This document shows, piece by piece, positions 44,202 to 52,632 of a stretch of DNA of 54,107 bases. The notes under the pieces were generated by a model. It had not been told where the DNA came from. It ran no database searches and saw nothing but the letters and a program-made list of their open reading frames with translations. The stretch lies in the NCBI GenBank assembly GCA_903927645.1, contig CAIYNX010000158.1:1-54107 (forward strand), given 5' to 3'. Position numbers and translations under genes: made by a program. Numbering within the stretch: position 1 is the first letter of the stretch; every line of letters starts with the position of its first letter. The stretch comes from an uncultured Mucilaginibacter sp. Lineage in GTDB: Bacteria; Bacteroidota; Bacteroidia; Sphingobacteriales; Sphingobacteriaceae.

Positions 44202-45539
44202 ATGATAATACATCAATTTTATGACAAGGGGTTGGCGCATGGTTCATATGCGATAATTAGAGATAATAAAATGATCGTAATTGACCCGGCTCGCGATCCA
44301 AAACCCTACTATAATTTTGCTGCTGTAAACGAGGCCACCATTGTTGGGGTAATTGAAACACATCCTCATGCAGATTTTGTAAGCTCACATTTAGAGATAC
44401 ACGAAACAACGGGTGCTGTAATTTATGCCAGTAAATTATTAGGTGCCGAATATCCGCATGAGAGCTTTGATGAGGGAGAAACCATCAAACTTGGTGATGT
44501 AAAACTTAAGGCAATTAATACACCAGGGCATTCGCCAGATTCCATTTGTATTTTAGCTATTGATGAACATGATAACGAAAAAGCCATATTTACTGGGGAT
44601 ACTTTATTTGTAGGCGATGTAGGCCGACCGGATTTGCGAGAAAACGTTGGTAATCTGCAAGCTAAAAAAGAAGAATTAGCCTTACAAATGTACAATTCAA
44701 CACGCGAAAAGTTGATGACTTTACCGCATTACCTTACTGTTTACCCAGCCCATGGTCCCGGTTCATTATGTGGAAAGAATTTAAGTCCGGATTTGCAAAG
44801 CACAATTGGCCGAGAATTGCGCGAAAACTATGCTTTGCAATTGATGGATGAATTCACTTTTATAAAAACTTTGATTGACGACCAACCGTTTATCCCCAAA
44901 TATTTTGGGCACGATGTTAACTTGAATAAAAAAGGGGCTCCGAAATTTGAAGCAAGTATAGCTTTAGTTAAACGTTTGGATAAAGATGCCATTTTAGATA
45001 AGAATATCCTTGTAATTGATAGCCGACCAGAAGAACAATTTAAACAAGGTCATATCAGCGGTGCCTTTAATCTTCAAAACGGTGAAAAGTTTGAAACTTG
45101 GTTAGGGTCCATAATAAGCCCTGATGAGAAATTTTATTTGATTTCAGAAAATAGTGAGGAGCAGGAAGAGCTAATTAAAAAATCTGCAAAAATAGGTTAC
45201 GAAGGCAATATTGAAGCTTCGGTTTTATCGCCAGATAAAATGGAGGAAAAATCGGCAGTTTTAAGCTTAGTCGATTTTAAATTAAATGAAAGCAAATATA
45301 CCATTATTGATATACGGAACACCGGCGAAACAGAAAATGGTTTAATTTTTAAAACCGCGATTACAATTCCGTTACCCGAATTACGTGAGCGAATTGCCGA
45401 AATTCCTACAAATAAACCAATTTTAGTACATTGTGCGGCAGGATATCGGTCTGCCTTGGGTAGCAGTATTATTGCCGCAAAAGTTAAAGTAGTGCCGGTA
45501 TATGATTTGAGTGATGCAGTTAAAGATTTCATTCCATAA
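44202..45539 (+). CDS. MBL-fold persulfide-dioxygenase-like hydrolase fused to two rhodanese domains
   Basis: Residues ~1-240 are an ETHE1-like metallo-beta-lactamase fold with ETHPHADFVSSHLEIH, TPGHSPDS, FTGDTLFVGDVGRPDL and YPAHGPGSLCGK, the motifs that bind iron and glutathione persulfide-type substrates. Two rhodanese domains follow: the first (~265-345, VIDSRPEEQFKQGHISGA) lacks a catalytic Cys; the second (~365-445) has it in LVHCAAGYRSA. Start: the ATG at 44202 is preferred to a TTG 9 nt upstream that lies inside the promoter. It overlaps mnmD by 1 nt (TAATG), so the genes are coupled. Role: sulfane-sulfur oxidation or transfer, partly inferred. Confidence 0.92.
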   Translation: MIIHQFYDKGLAHGSYAIIRDNKMIVIDPARDPKPYYNFAAVNEATIVGVIETHPHADFVSSHLEIHETTGAVIYASKLLGAEYPHESFDEGETIKLGDVKLKAINTPGHSPDSICILAIDEHDNEKAIFTGDTLFVGDVGRPDLRENVGNLQAKKEELALQMYNSTREKLMTLPHYLTVYPAHGPGSLCGKNLSPDLQSTIGRELRENYALQLMDEFTFIKTLIDDQPFIPKYFGHDVNLNKKGAPKFEASIALVKRLDKDAILDKNILVIDSRPEEQFKQGHISGAFNLQNGEKFETWLGSIISPDEKFYLISENSEEQEELIKKSAKIGYEGNIEASVLSPDKMEEKSAVLSLVDFKLNESKYTIIDIRNTGETENGLIFKTAITIPLPELRERIAEIPTNKPILVHCAAGYRSALGSSIIAAKVKVVPVYDLSDAVKDFIP

Positions 45540-46246
45540 TGGATGATACCAATACCCAAATGCACAATAACCTGGTAATTGTTCAAACTGAAGATGGCTC
45601 TAATACTATTTTTAACAACATAATAGGCGAAAACTACCATTCAAAACATGGCGCTTTGCAAGAAAGTAAACATGTTTTTTTGGAATCGGGCTTAAAGTAT
45701 TATTTAGATCCATCATTTTTAAACTTTTCTAATATTTCTATTTTAGAGGTTGGCTTTGGTACAGGATTAAATTTTATGTTATCTGCTGATTATTGTACCG
45801 AAAATAAAATAAATCTTTTCTACACAGGTATTGAGGCTTACCCCTTAAATGAGGTAATGATTGGTCAAACTGGTTATAATGGATTTATTACTAAAGAAAC
45901 TTGGGAGACTTTTATTCAAAATTACAATTCAGCGCTACGTGGTAGTGTTTTAATCAATGAATATTGTAATTTACAAATAGCACCCATAAAGTTGATTGAT
46001 TTTGAAAATGATCAACAATTTGATATTATTTATTACGATGCCTTTGCCTCCACCAACCAACCTGAAATGTGGAATGAATTAGCTATTGCCCATACCATCA
46101 AGTTTTTAAAGCCAGAAGGGTTATTTGTAACCTATGCCATAACCGGTAACCTTAAACGAATGCTAAAAGCCTTGGGTTGTACCATTCAAAAAGCGCCGGG
46201 CGCACCCGGTAAAAGAGAAATGTTGAGAGCCTTTAAAATGGTTTAA
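45539..46246 (+). CDS. mnmD: tRNA (mnm5s2U34) methyltransferase MnmD, stand-alone
   Basis: SAM-dependent methyltransferase converting nm5(s2)U34 to mnm5(s2)U34 in tRNA. Landmarks: HSKHGALQESKHVFLESGL, SAM loop EVGFGTGLNF, IEAYPL, IIYYDAFASTNQPEMW and the ending KREMLRAFKMV, all typical of DUF752/MnmC N-terminal domains. At 235 residues it has no FAD-oxidoreductase domain, so it is the single-domain MnmD form. It begins inside the stop codon of the MBL/rhodanese gene (TAATG). Confidence 0.93.
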   Translation: MDDTNTQMHNNLVIVQTEDGSNTIFNNIIGENYHSKHGALQESKHVFLESGLKYYLDPSFLNFSNISILEVGFGTGLNFMLSADYCTENKINLFYTGIEAYPLNEVMIGQTGYNGFITKETWETFIQNYNSALRGSVLINEYCNLQIAPIKLIDFENDQQFDIIYYDAFASTNQPEMWNELAIAHTIKFLKPEGLFVTYAITGNLKRMLKALGCTIQKAPGAPGKREMLRAFKMV

Positions 46247-46370
46247 TTAGCATACTCAATAAATTACTCCTCTCAATTTCTTTAAAATATTTCAAATTTA
46301 GGTGCAACGTTTTTATTGATTGGCAGTCATATAGAAAAAATATATAAAATATTTTGAAATACGAAACTTA

Positions 46371-46404
46371 TCGTACATATTTGTACGAAATAATTCGTAC
46401 AAAT
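46371..46404. promoter_or_regulatory. BlaI-type operator: overlapping GTAC palindromes
   Basis: Two overlapping inverted repeats just upstream of the blaI-like ATG (46411). TCGTAC and GTACGA flank ATATTT (46371-46388), including TACA-N4-TGTA, the half-sites known from BlaI/MecI operators. ATTTGTACGAA (46379-46389) and TTCGTACAAAT (46394-46404) are exact 11-bp arms around ATAA. A -7-like sequence ends at 46356, so bound repressor would block early elongation. Confidence 0.75.
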
Positions 46405-46410
46405 AAAAAA

Positions 46411-46782
46411 ATGGAAATAAAACCAACAGAAAGCGAACTTGAGATACTACAAGTACTTTGGAAAAAAGGCCAGTGCACGGTTAGGGATGTACATGAAGAA
46501 TTGGCAAAAAACAAAGATGCTGGATACACAACTACCCTAAAGCTAATGCAAATTATGCACGAAAAAGGTTTGGTTGAGCGAGATACAACAGCCAAAACAC
46601 ATTTATACAAGGCCATAGCAACGGCCCAACAAGCACAAAAAACAGCTTTGGATAAAATTATCTCCACTGTTTTTAAAGGTTCAACTGCTGATTTGGTAAT
46701 ACAGGCATTGGGCAATCACAGGGCATCGAAAGAAGAAATTGAAGCTATAAAATCTTTTCTAAACAAGTTTGAAAAACAATAG
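46411..46782 (+). CDS. BlaI/MecI/CopY-family transcriptional repressor
   Basis: 124-residue winged-helix repressor: PTESELEILQVLWKKGQCTVRDVHEELAKNKDAGYTTTLKLMQIMHEKGLVERD is the family DNA-binding domain, and the C-terminal helices (ADLVIQALGNHRASKEEIEAIKSFLNKF) dimerise. The ATG at 46411 is chosen; an upstream TTG start would place the operator inside the coding region. The gene precedes the M56 peptidase that should cleave it. The palindromes right upstream imply autoregulation. Confidence 0.93.
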   Translation: MEIKPTESELEILQVLWKKGQCTVRDVHEELAKNKDAGYTTTLKLMQIMHEKGLVERDTTAKTHLYKAIATAQQAQKTALDKIISTVFKGSTADLVIQALGNHRASKEEIEAIKSFLNKFEKQ

Positions 46783-46855
46783 GTATTGGCAAACTAGTTT
46801 GGATCATGATGATTAAAAAAACAAAAGAATTTAAATAAAAGCGAAAAGTAAATAA

Positions 46856-46860
46856 GGAGG
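46856..46860 (+). promoter_or_regulatory. Strong Shine-Dalgarno before the M56 gene
   Basis: AAGGAGG ends 7 nt before the ATG at 46868. Such a perfect site is uncommon in Bacteroidota and supports this start codon. Confidence 0.7.
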
Positions 46861-46867
46861 CAGAATT

Positions 46868-48940
46868 ATGGGCAATATGTTTTATAATATTAGTCAGGTT
46901 TTGGGCATAAGCATTATCCATTCACTATGGCAAGGATTGATTGTTTATTTCCTGCTTAAAATAGTATTGATGATAAGCAATCAGCTTTCAGCAGCAACAA
47001 AATATATCATTAGCCTAATCGCATTGGCCTTTTTAAGTATTTGGTTTGGATATACCTTAATTAGTCAAATCAAATTTTACAACTGGCACAACACTGTTCC
47101 AAACAAATTCTCAGCCATTCCAATGTTTCTAAAATTCTCTGATAGTTTAACAGAAGTTACCACCCAACAATTGAGATACTATTACAACATTGAAAAATAT
47201 TTACCAATTGTTACCATAATATACTTGGCAGGTTTAGCTTTTAACACGCTTAGATTAATTGTAGCACGAAAGGAATTAAAATTCATTCGTAAAAACATAC
47301 AATTTGATGATTTTTTACAAAGTGAATTAAACAGATTGGTAAAATATTTACCAATAACCAAAACAGTAAAAATTGGATTCAGTAAACTAGTAAATGTTCC
47401 ATGTATTACTGGGTATATAAAACCCATCATACTGTTACCGTTTACCTTAACAACAAACTTAGGGCATGATGAAATTGAAGCCATTATTTTACATGAACTT
47501 GCCCATATAAAGCGTAACGATTACCTTATAAATATTGCGCAGCAGCTAATAACAACCTTACTTTTCTTTAACCCATGCGCATTATTAATTGGGCAACAAA
47601 TTAATGAAGAACGTGAAAATTGCATAGACGACCTTGTTGTACATGCAACCCAGAGCCCTATTATTTATGCCAAAGCATTGTTAAAACTTGAACAGCTTCG
47701 TGGTAATGAATTGCAATTGGCCTTAGCAGCTACCGGAAAAAAATATCATTTATTAAATAGAATAGAACGGATCATGGAAACAAAAAAAACGACCCTAAGT
47801 TTACGTCCAACATTGTTGGCGCTACTTATTTTAAGTGTGGGAATCTTATTCGCCACCATATTGAAGCCTGAAATTGCGCATGGAAAAATCTCCATCAAAT
47901 CGATCAATCAAATAATTGCTGGCTTACAAACTGATACCCCTACTACCGATACCTTGAAAACCAGAAAAGACACTCTAAAAATAAAAAATGAATTGCGCGC
48001 AAAAAGATTGATGGAGCATAAAATGGATGTTGATGCTGAACTTAACGACCCTGATCTTCAAAAATTAACAAACGAAGTAGCAAAGCATGGAGCAGCCATA
48101 AGTTTATATTATAATAGTCCGGCATTCAAAAAATTGGAGGCCGAATTACAAGCAAAGGCCAAGGAGATGGAGGAGCAATTTAACACCAGTAATTGGAAAG
48201 AATTGGAAAAAAAGCAGGAAGACCTATCAAAAGAATTTGGGGATAAATGGGCTGAGTCGGCAGAGACAAAAAAATTGGAAGCGCAGATGGAGCAATTAGG
48301 TAAAAAGATTGAAAACTATTATAAAAGTTCAAAATTTAAAAATCTTAACAGCCAATTGCAGAAAAAATACGGAATCGACCCTAATCAAAACTATTCGGAA
48401 GATGGAAGTGATGAAAAATATAAAAAATACCACCGAGAGTTAGAGCAAGATATACCAGCCGAGGTAAAAGAATATGCGGTTGATTTAAAAAAACTGGGCG
48501 AACAAATGAACGCTAAATTTAACACAGATGAATTCCATAAGAAAAATGAAGAGCTAAAATTGCTGGGCGATAGCATTGGCAAATTATTCAAATCTGGTAT
48601 GTTTAAAGAGCAACAGTTAGCCATGAAAAAGCTGAATGAAGATATGAGGGCGTACCAAAATAACGGCCAAATGCAAAAAGAACAGGAGCTTTTAAAACGG
48701 GCTCAAGAAAAATTACAAGCCTATTTGAATTCTCCGGCTTTTAAAAATCGTATTCAAAAAATGAAAGAGGATGCTAAAAACTGGAGCGAAAGTTGGGATA
48801 GCGATTTACAGGCTCCAGAACCGCCAAAAGCTCCGGAAAAAGGCCTTGCACCAGCACCTCCGGCTCCTCCTGCCCAACAGGCGCCAGTTGAGCCAAAATC
48901 ACCTCCTGCACCACCGGCACCAGGACAAAATATTTGGTAA
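46868..48940 (+). CDS. M56 (BlaR1/MecR1-type) membrane metallopeptidase with repeat-rich C-terminal domain
   Basis: Membrane signal-transducing peptidase of 690 residues, expected to cleave the BlaI-like repressor. About three helices in the first 130 residues are followed by a zinc site HELAH (H209, E210, H213) and then another helix near residue 320. Instead of the penicillin-binding domain of BlaR1, the C-terminal ~360 residues hold about eight degenerate helical repeats (pattern like NSPAFKKLEAELQ, SSKFKNLNSQLQ, TDEFHKKNEELK) and a Pro/Ala-rich tail. The sensed signal is therefore not a beta-lactam by sequence; envelope stress is possible. Preceded by an unusually strong Shine-Dalgarno. 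Confidence 0.9.
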   Translation: MGNMFYNISQVLGISIIHSLWQGLIVYFLLKIVLMISNQLSAATKYIISLIALAFLSIWFGYTLISQIKFYNWHNTVPNKFSAIPMFLKFSDSLTEVTTQQLRYYYNIEKYLPIVTIIYLAGLAFNTLRLIVARKELKFIRKNIQFDDFLQSELNRLVKYLPITKTVKIGFSKLVNVPCITGYIKPIILLPFTLTTNLGHDEIEAIILHELAHIKRNDYLINIAQQLITTLLFFNPCALLIGQQINEERENCIDDLVVHATQSPIIYAKALLKLEQLRGNELQLALAATGKKYHLLNRIERIMETKKTTLSLRPTLLALLILSVGILFATILKPEIAHGKISIKSINQIIAGLQTDTPTTDTLKTRKDTLKIKNELRAKRLMEHKMDVDAELNDPDLQKLTNEVAKHGAAISLYYNSPAFKKLEAELQAKAKEMEEQFNTSNWKELEKKQEDLSKEFGDKWAESAETKKLEAQMEQLGKKIENYYKSSKFKNLNSQLQKKYGIDPNQNYSEDGSDEKYKKYHRELEQDIPAEVKEYAVDLKKLGEQMNAKFNTDEFHKKNEELKLLGDSIGKLFKSGMFKEQQLAMKKLNEDMRAYQNNGQMQKEQELLKRAQEKLQAYLNSPAFKNRIQKMKEDAKNWSESWDSDLQAPEPPKAPEKGLAPAPPAPPAQQAPVEPKSPPAPPAPGQNIW

Positions 48941-49002
48941 AATAGCCTGTTTTAAATCCTAATATTTAAAACATTGCACTACCCATTAATAAAGTAAAAC
49001 CG

Positions 49003-49010
49003 TAATTTAG
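49003..49010 (+). promoter_or_regulatory. Possible recN -7 element inside the terminator
   Basis: TAATTTAG is one base away from TAnnTTTG and overlaps the left arm of the terminator. Transcription from it would begin near 49017, in the hairpin loop, so the recN mRNA could not form the terminator stem. Confidence 0.35.
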
Positions 49011-49036
49011 TTCCCTCCTAAAAGGGAACTTTTTTT
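49009..49036 (+). terminator. Rho-independent terminator abutting recN
   Basis: AGTTCCC (49009-49015) and GGGAACT (49024-49030) form a 7-bp stem with an 8-nt loop, followed by a T-run to 49036; the recN ATG starts at 49037. It ends the blaI-M56 transcript about 70 nt after its stop codon. Confidence 0.8.
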
Positions 49037-50740
49037 ATGCTTCAGAAGCTCTGTATTAATAATTACGCTTTAATTGATAACCTGGAAATTGGTTTCGATA
49101 AAGGTCTCAATATACTTACCGGCGAAACTGGTGCAGGTAAATCAATTATTTTAGGTGCGCTCTCCCTCATTTTAGGTCAGCGTGCCGAAAGTAGATATTT
49201 CTTCAACCAGCAAAAAAAATGCGTTATAGAGGGTAGTTTTTCTATTGATGATTTTAAACTTAAACAGTTTTTTGAAGACAATGATATTGATTACGAAGCC
49301 GAAACAGTTTTAAGGCGCGAAATTTCAGCGGATGGAAAATCCAGGGCTTTTATTAATGATACACCGGTTGTTTTAACCACACTTAAGGCCTTGGGCGAAA
49401 AGCTGATTGATATACACTCCCAACATGCTACCTTAGAAATAAATGACCCTGACTTTCAATTATTGGTGGTAGATGCGGTTGCCGGTCATGATGATTTGTT
49501 GCAGAATTATCATACCAGTTTCAAAGCATTTAAAAAAGCAACTACCAAGCTTGAAGAACTCATTGTTAACAGCGAAAAAGCTAAGGCGGATCTTGACTAT
49601 TATCAGTTTCAGTTTGATGAATTAGAAAAAGTCCGATTACAAGCAGACGAGCAAGAGCCGCTTGAACAGGAACTATTTGCCCTAAACAATGCCGACGAAA
49701 TAAAAAGAAATTTATTAGGTGCTTATAACCTGATGAATGAGGGAGAAATATCGGCAATTATCCAGTTGAGGGAGGCAGCTCATCAACTTTCAACGGTAGA
49801 AAAATTCAATCCGGAAATTATTGAACTGCACCAAAGACTGAATAGTACGCTGATAGAGTTGAAGGATATAGCCAATGAAATTGAAATTATTGAGCAAAGC
49901 ACCCAAACCAACGAGATTAGGGCTAGTGAAATAAATGCACGCTTAAGTTTATTGTACAACCTGCAAAAAAAGCACCGGGTAAACAGCAACGTCGAATTAT
50001 TAGAAATTCAGGCTGGTCTCTCTGAAAAAATACAACATGCAGTTTTTGGTGATGAAGCCATTGAGCAATTAAGCAAACAACTGGAAGCAGATTTTATTGC
50101 GTTAGAAGGTTTAGCAAAGCAATTATCCGCTAACCGAAAAAAAGTAATTCCAGAAATTGAACATGAAATTTTGGCAAGTTTGGCAGAAATGGGTATGAGT
50201 AATGCCTTGCTTAAAATTGAACAAAGCATAAAGCAGCCATTAGCCGAAAAAGAAAAAAACAATTTTCAGCAACAAGCAACTGCCTACCTAAGTAAAAGCG
50301 GCATTGATACAATAAAGTTTCTTTTTAACGCCAATAAAGGGCATGCCTTAGCCGAGATGAGCAAAGTAGCATCAGGCGGTGAATTATCACGATTAATGCT
50401 GTCAATTAAATCATTAATTGCCAAAAACACCGCGTTACCAACCATCATATTCGATGAGATTGATACAGGCGTATCGGGCGAGGTGGCTAATAAGGTTGGT
50501 CAGATAATGGAGCGGCTTGCTGGCAACTTGCAGGTAATTACCATTACCCATTTACCACAAATAGCCAGCAAAGGCCATAGTCATTATTTTGTTTATAAAG
50601 ATGATGATAGTGCAACCACCTACACCCGCATTAAGCAATTGAACCAGCAGGAAAGGGTATTGGAAATTGCCAAAATGTTAAGTGGTGATAAACCCGGAGA
50701 AAGTGCCTTGCAAAATGCTAGGGAACTTTTAGCTCACTAA
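49037..50740 (+). CDS. recN: DNA repair protein RecN
   Basis: SMC-like ATPase acting in double-strand break repair. It starts with MLQKLCINNYALIDNLEIGF and the Walker A GETGAGKS (about residues 29-36), has a central coiled coil (~150-370) and ends with KVASGGELSRLMLSIK (signature) and TIIFDEIDTGVSGEVA (Walker B). 567 residues, full length. The start is fixed by the conserved N-terminus, even though it directly touches a terminator T-run. The alpha/beta hydrolase gene that follows is 52 bp away from the stop when its ATG at 50793 is used. Confidence 0.97.
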   Translation: MLQKLCINNYALIDNLEIGFDKGLNILTGETGAGKSIILGALSLILGQRAESRYFFNQQKKCVIEGSFSIDDFKLKQFFEDNDIDYEAETVLRREISADGKSRAFINDTPVVLTTLKALGEKLIDIHSQHATLEINDPDFQLLVVDAVAGHDDLLQNYHTSFKAFKKATTKLEELIVNSEKAKADLDYYQFQFDELEKVRLQADEQEPLEQELFALNNADEIKRNLLGAYNLMNEGEISAIIQLREAAHQLSTVEKFNPEIIELHQRLNSTLIELKDIANEIEIIEQSTQTNEIRASEINARLSLLYNLQKKHRVNSNVELLEIQAGLSEKIQHAVFGDEAIEQLSKQLEADFIALEGLAKQLSANRKKVIPEIEHEILASLAEMGMSNALLKIEQSIKQPLAEKEKNNFQQQATAYLSKSGIDTIKFLFNANKGHALAEMSKVASGGELSRLMLSIKSLIAKNTALPTIIFDEIDTGVSGEVANKVGQIMERLAGNLQVITITHLPQIASKGHSHYFVYKDDDSATTYTRIKQLNQQERVLEIAKMLSGDKPGESALQNARELLAH

Positions 50741-50792
50741 CCTTAAAATCTGCGTGAGAACTTATGTTTGTTTAATTTTTGTATTACAAAAG

Positions 50793-51596
50793 ATGAAATT
50801 TAAATCTATAAATTCTTTTTTCATAACTATCGTATTCTTAATATTGGCAATTATCAAACCCAAAAACCAGATATTATTTAATAATAATATTTATATAGAC
50901 AGTAGCGTATTAAGAATAGATACCCTAACGTTAATGGATAGTACGAGGAGAAGAATTATACCAATAGCTATCTATAACAAATATGAGCAGAACGATTTAA
51001 AAAACTCATTTCATAAAAATATCAGAAAAAAGCTGGTTTTACTAAATCCTGGTTATGGAGGAACAAATACTGATTACAGTTATATTGCAAATAAGCTTGT
51101 AGAATACAATTATCTAGTTGTAACCATTCAGCATGATCTTTCAACTGATGGTTCCCTTCCAACAAGTGGTGATATCTACAAGGCCAGAAAGGTTTTTTGG
51201 GATACTGGAGTAAAAAGTATTTTTTATGTAACAGATTATTTAAGAAAAAAATATCAAAACCTCGACTATAAAAACATAATTTTAATAGGCCATTCGAACG
51301 GAGGCGATATTTCGATACTCATTGCTAATGAATACCCCAATTTTGCCAAGACGGTAATCACTCTTGATAATCGGCGGGTATCATTTCCGAGGTCAGATAA
51401 ACCTAAAATATTTTCAATACGGTCAAGTGATCAACTTGCAGATCCAAATGTTTTACCATCCATTGAAGAACAGAAAAAATATAGAATAAAAATTGTGAAG
51501 GTGAATACCAAACACAATGACATGGGAGGTATGGGAACAGAAGCACAAAAACAGGAAATAAATAATTACATCCTGGATTTTCTGAACAGTAACTGA
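50793..51596 (+). CDS. Membrane-anchored or exported alpha/beta-hydrolase
   Basis: 267 residues from the ATG at 50793; this start opens directly with a signal or anchor segment (FFITIVFLILAIIK), while one 39 nt earlier adds an unlikely extension. The hydrolase core has an oxyanion region LLNPGYGGTNTDYSYIANKL, the nucleophile elbow GHSNGGD with catalytic Ser, an Asp candidate after ITLDNRR and a His in NTKHNDMGG. It resembles extracytoplasmic lipases/esterases of Bacteroidota, but I cannot name the substrate. Same strand as recN. Confidence 0.8.
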   Translation: MKFKSINSFFITIVFLILAIIKPKNQILFNNNIYIDSSVLRIDTLTLMDSTRRRIIPIAIYNKYEQNDLKNSFHKNIRKKLVLLNPGYGGTNTDYSYIANKLVEYNYLVVTIQHDLSTDGSLPTSGDIYKARKVFWDTGVKSIFYVTDYLRKKYQNLDYKNIILIGHSNGGDISILIANEYPNFAKTVITLDNRRVSFPRSDKPKIFSIRSSDQLADPNVLPSIEEQKKYRIKIVKVNTKHNDMGGMGTEAQKQEINNYILDFLNSN

Positions 51597-51702
51597 GCAA
51601 TTTACGACCTTAAATATATAACCCTCAATTGTTTAAACATTAAAAATTGAATCAAAACTCCAAAATCATTAATCGCAAATCAGGAATCGTAAATAATAAT
51701 TA

Positions 51703-51710
51703 TAACTTTA
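51703..51710 (+). promoter_or_regulatory. Putative -7 element of fabI
   Basis: TAACTTTA differs from TAnnTTTG at one base and lies 23 nt upstream of the fabI ATG. No -33 TTTG is clear. Confidence 0.35.
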
Positions 51711-51733
51711 CGCCCAATTATTAAACATTAAAT

Positions 51734-52546
51734 ATGGCTTATAACTTACTAAAAGGCAAAAAAGGAATTATTTTCGGTGCGTTGAACGAGCATTCAATAG
51801 CATGGAAGGTGGCACAACGTGCAGTACAAGAAGGCGCGGAAATTATTTTGAGCAACGCGCCTATCGCATTACGCATGGGCGAATTGAACAAACTGGCCGA
51901 AGAATGTAACGCGCCTGTAATTGGTGCTGATGTTACCAGCAATGAGGATGTTCAGAATTTGTTTACCAAATCTCAAGAGCATTTTAATGGTGGGGTCGAT
52001 TTTGTTTTGCACTCTATAGGCATGAGTGTTAACGTACGTAAAGGCGTTACCTATCCAGAAAACAATTATGATTTTACGCACAAAGGTTTAGATATATCGT
52101 CGTTAAGCTTACACCGTATTTTGCAAACAGCCATGAAAATGGATGCCATTAATGAATGGGGATCGGTAGTTGCCTTAAGTTATATAGCTGCTCAAAGGGT
52201 ATTCCCTGATTATAATGACATGTCTGACAATAAAGCTTATTTAGAAAGCATTGCCCGTAATTTTGGTTATTATTATGGGGTTAAGAAAAATGTTCGTATC
52301 AATACCGTTTCTCAATCACCAACGCGCACTACTGCAGGTTCGGGCGTTAAAGGCTTTGAAGGCTTTATCAATTATGCCGAGAAAATGAGCCCTTTAGGCA
52401 ATGCCTCGGCCGACCAATGTGCCGATTATTGTATTACCCTATTTTCTGACCTTACCAAAATGGTAACCATGCAAAATTTATTCCACGATGGTGGTTTTTC
52501 ATTTACCGGAGTTACCCAGGCGGTAATTGAACAAATGGAAAAATAA
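51734..52546 (+). CDS. fabI: Enoyl-[acyl-carrier-protein] reductase FabI
   Basis: NADH-dependent reductase completing each cycle of type II fatty-acid elongation. It has the FabI-specific N-terminus LLKGKKGIIFGALNEHSIAW, with the glycine-rich NAD site, DFVLHSIGMS, and the catalytic pair Tyr160 and Lys167 in DYNDMSDNKAYLES, followed by RINTVSQSPTRTTAGSG. 270 residues, as usual. Single gene ended by a shared terminator. It is the drug target of triclosan-type inhibitors in other bacteria. Confidence 0.97.
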   Translation: MAYNLLKGKKGIIFGALNEHSIAWKVAQRAVQEGAEIILSNAPIALRMGELNKLAEECNAPVIGADVTSNEDVQNLFTKSQEHFNGGVDFVLHSIGMSVNVRKGVTYPENNYDFTHKGLDISSLSLHRILQTAMKMDAINEWGSVVALSYIAAQRVFPDYNDMSDNKAYLESIARNFGYYYGVKKNVRINTVSQSPTRTTAGSGVKGFEGFINYAEKMSPLGNASADQCADYCITLFSDLTKMVTMQNLFHDGGFSFTGVTQAVIEQMEK

Positions 52547-52580
52547 TTTGAGTATTATAATACTAATATAAGTTACTTTA

Positions 52581-52620
52581 AAACAAAAAAACAGCCTTAA
52601 AAAGAGCTGTTTTTTTGTTT
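52581..52620. terminator. Bidirectional terminator between fabI and the small lipoprotein gene
   Basis: AAACAAAAAAACAGC (52581-52595) and GCTGTTTTTTTGTTT (52606-52620) are exact 15-nt reverse complements around a 10-nt loop, with T-runs on both strands. It serves the two convergent genes ending at 52546 and 52633. Confidence 0.85.
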
Positions 52621-52632
52621 TGTATGGAAATA

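Noticed and set aside
46354..46410. TTG start extending the BlaI-like protein by 19 residues
   Set aside because: It would put the palindromic operator inside the coding region; the ATG at 46411 gives the normal family N-terminus.
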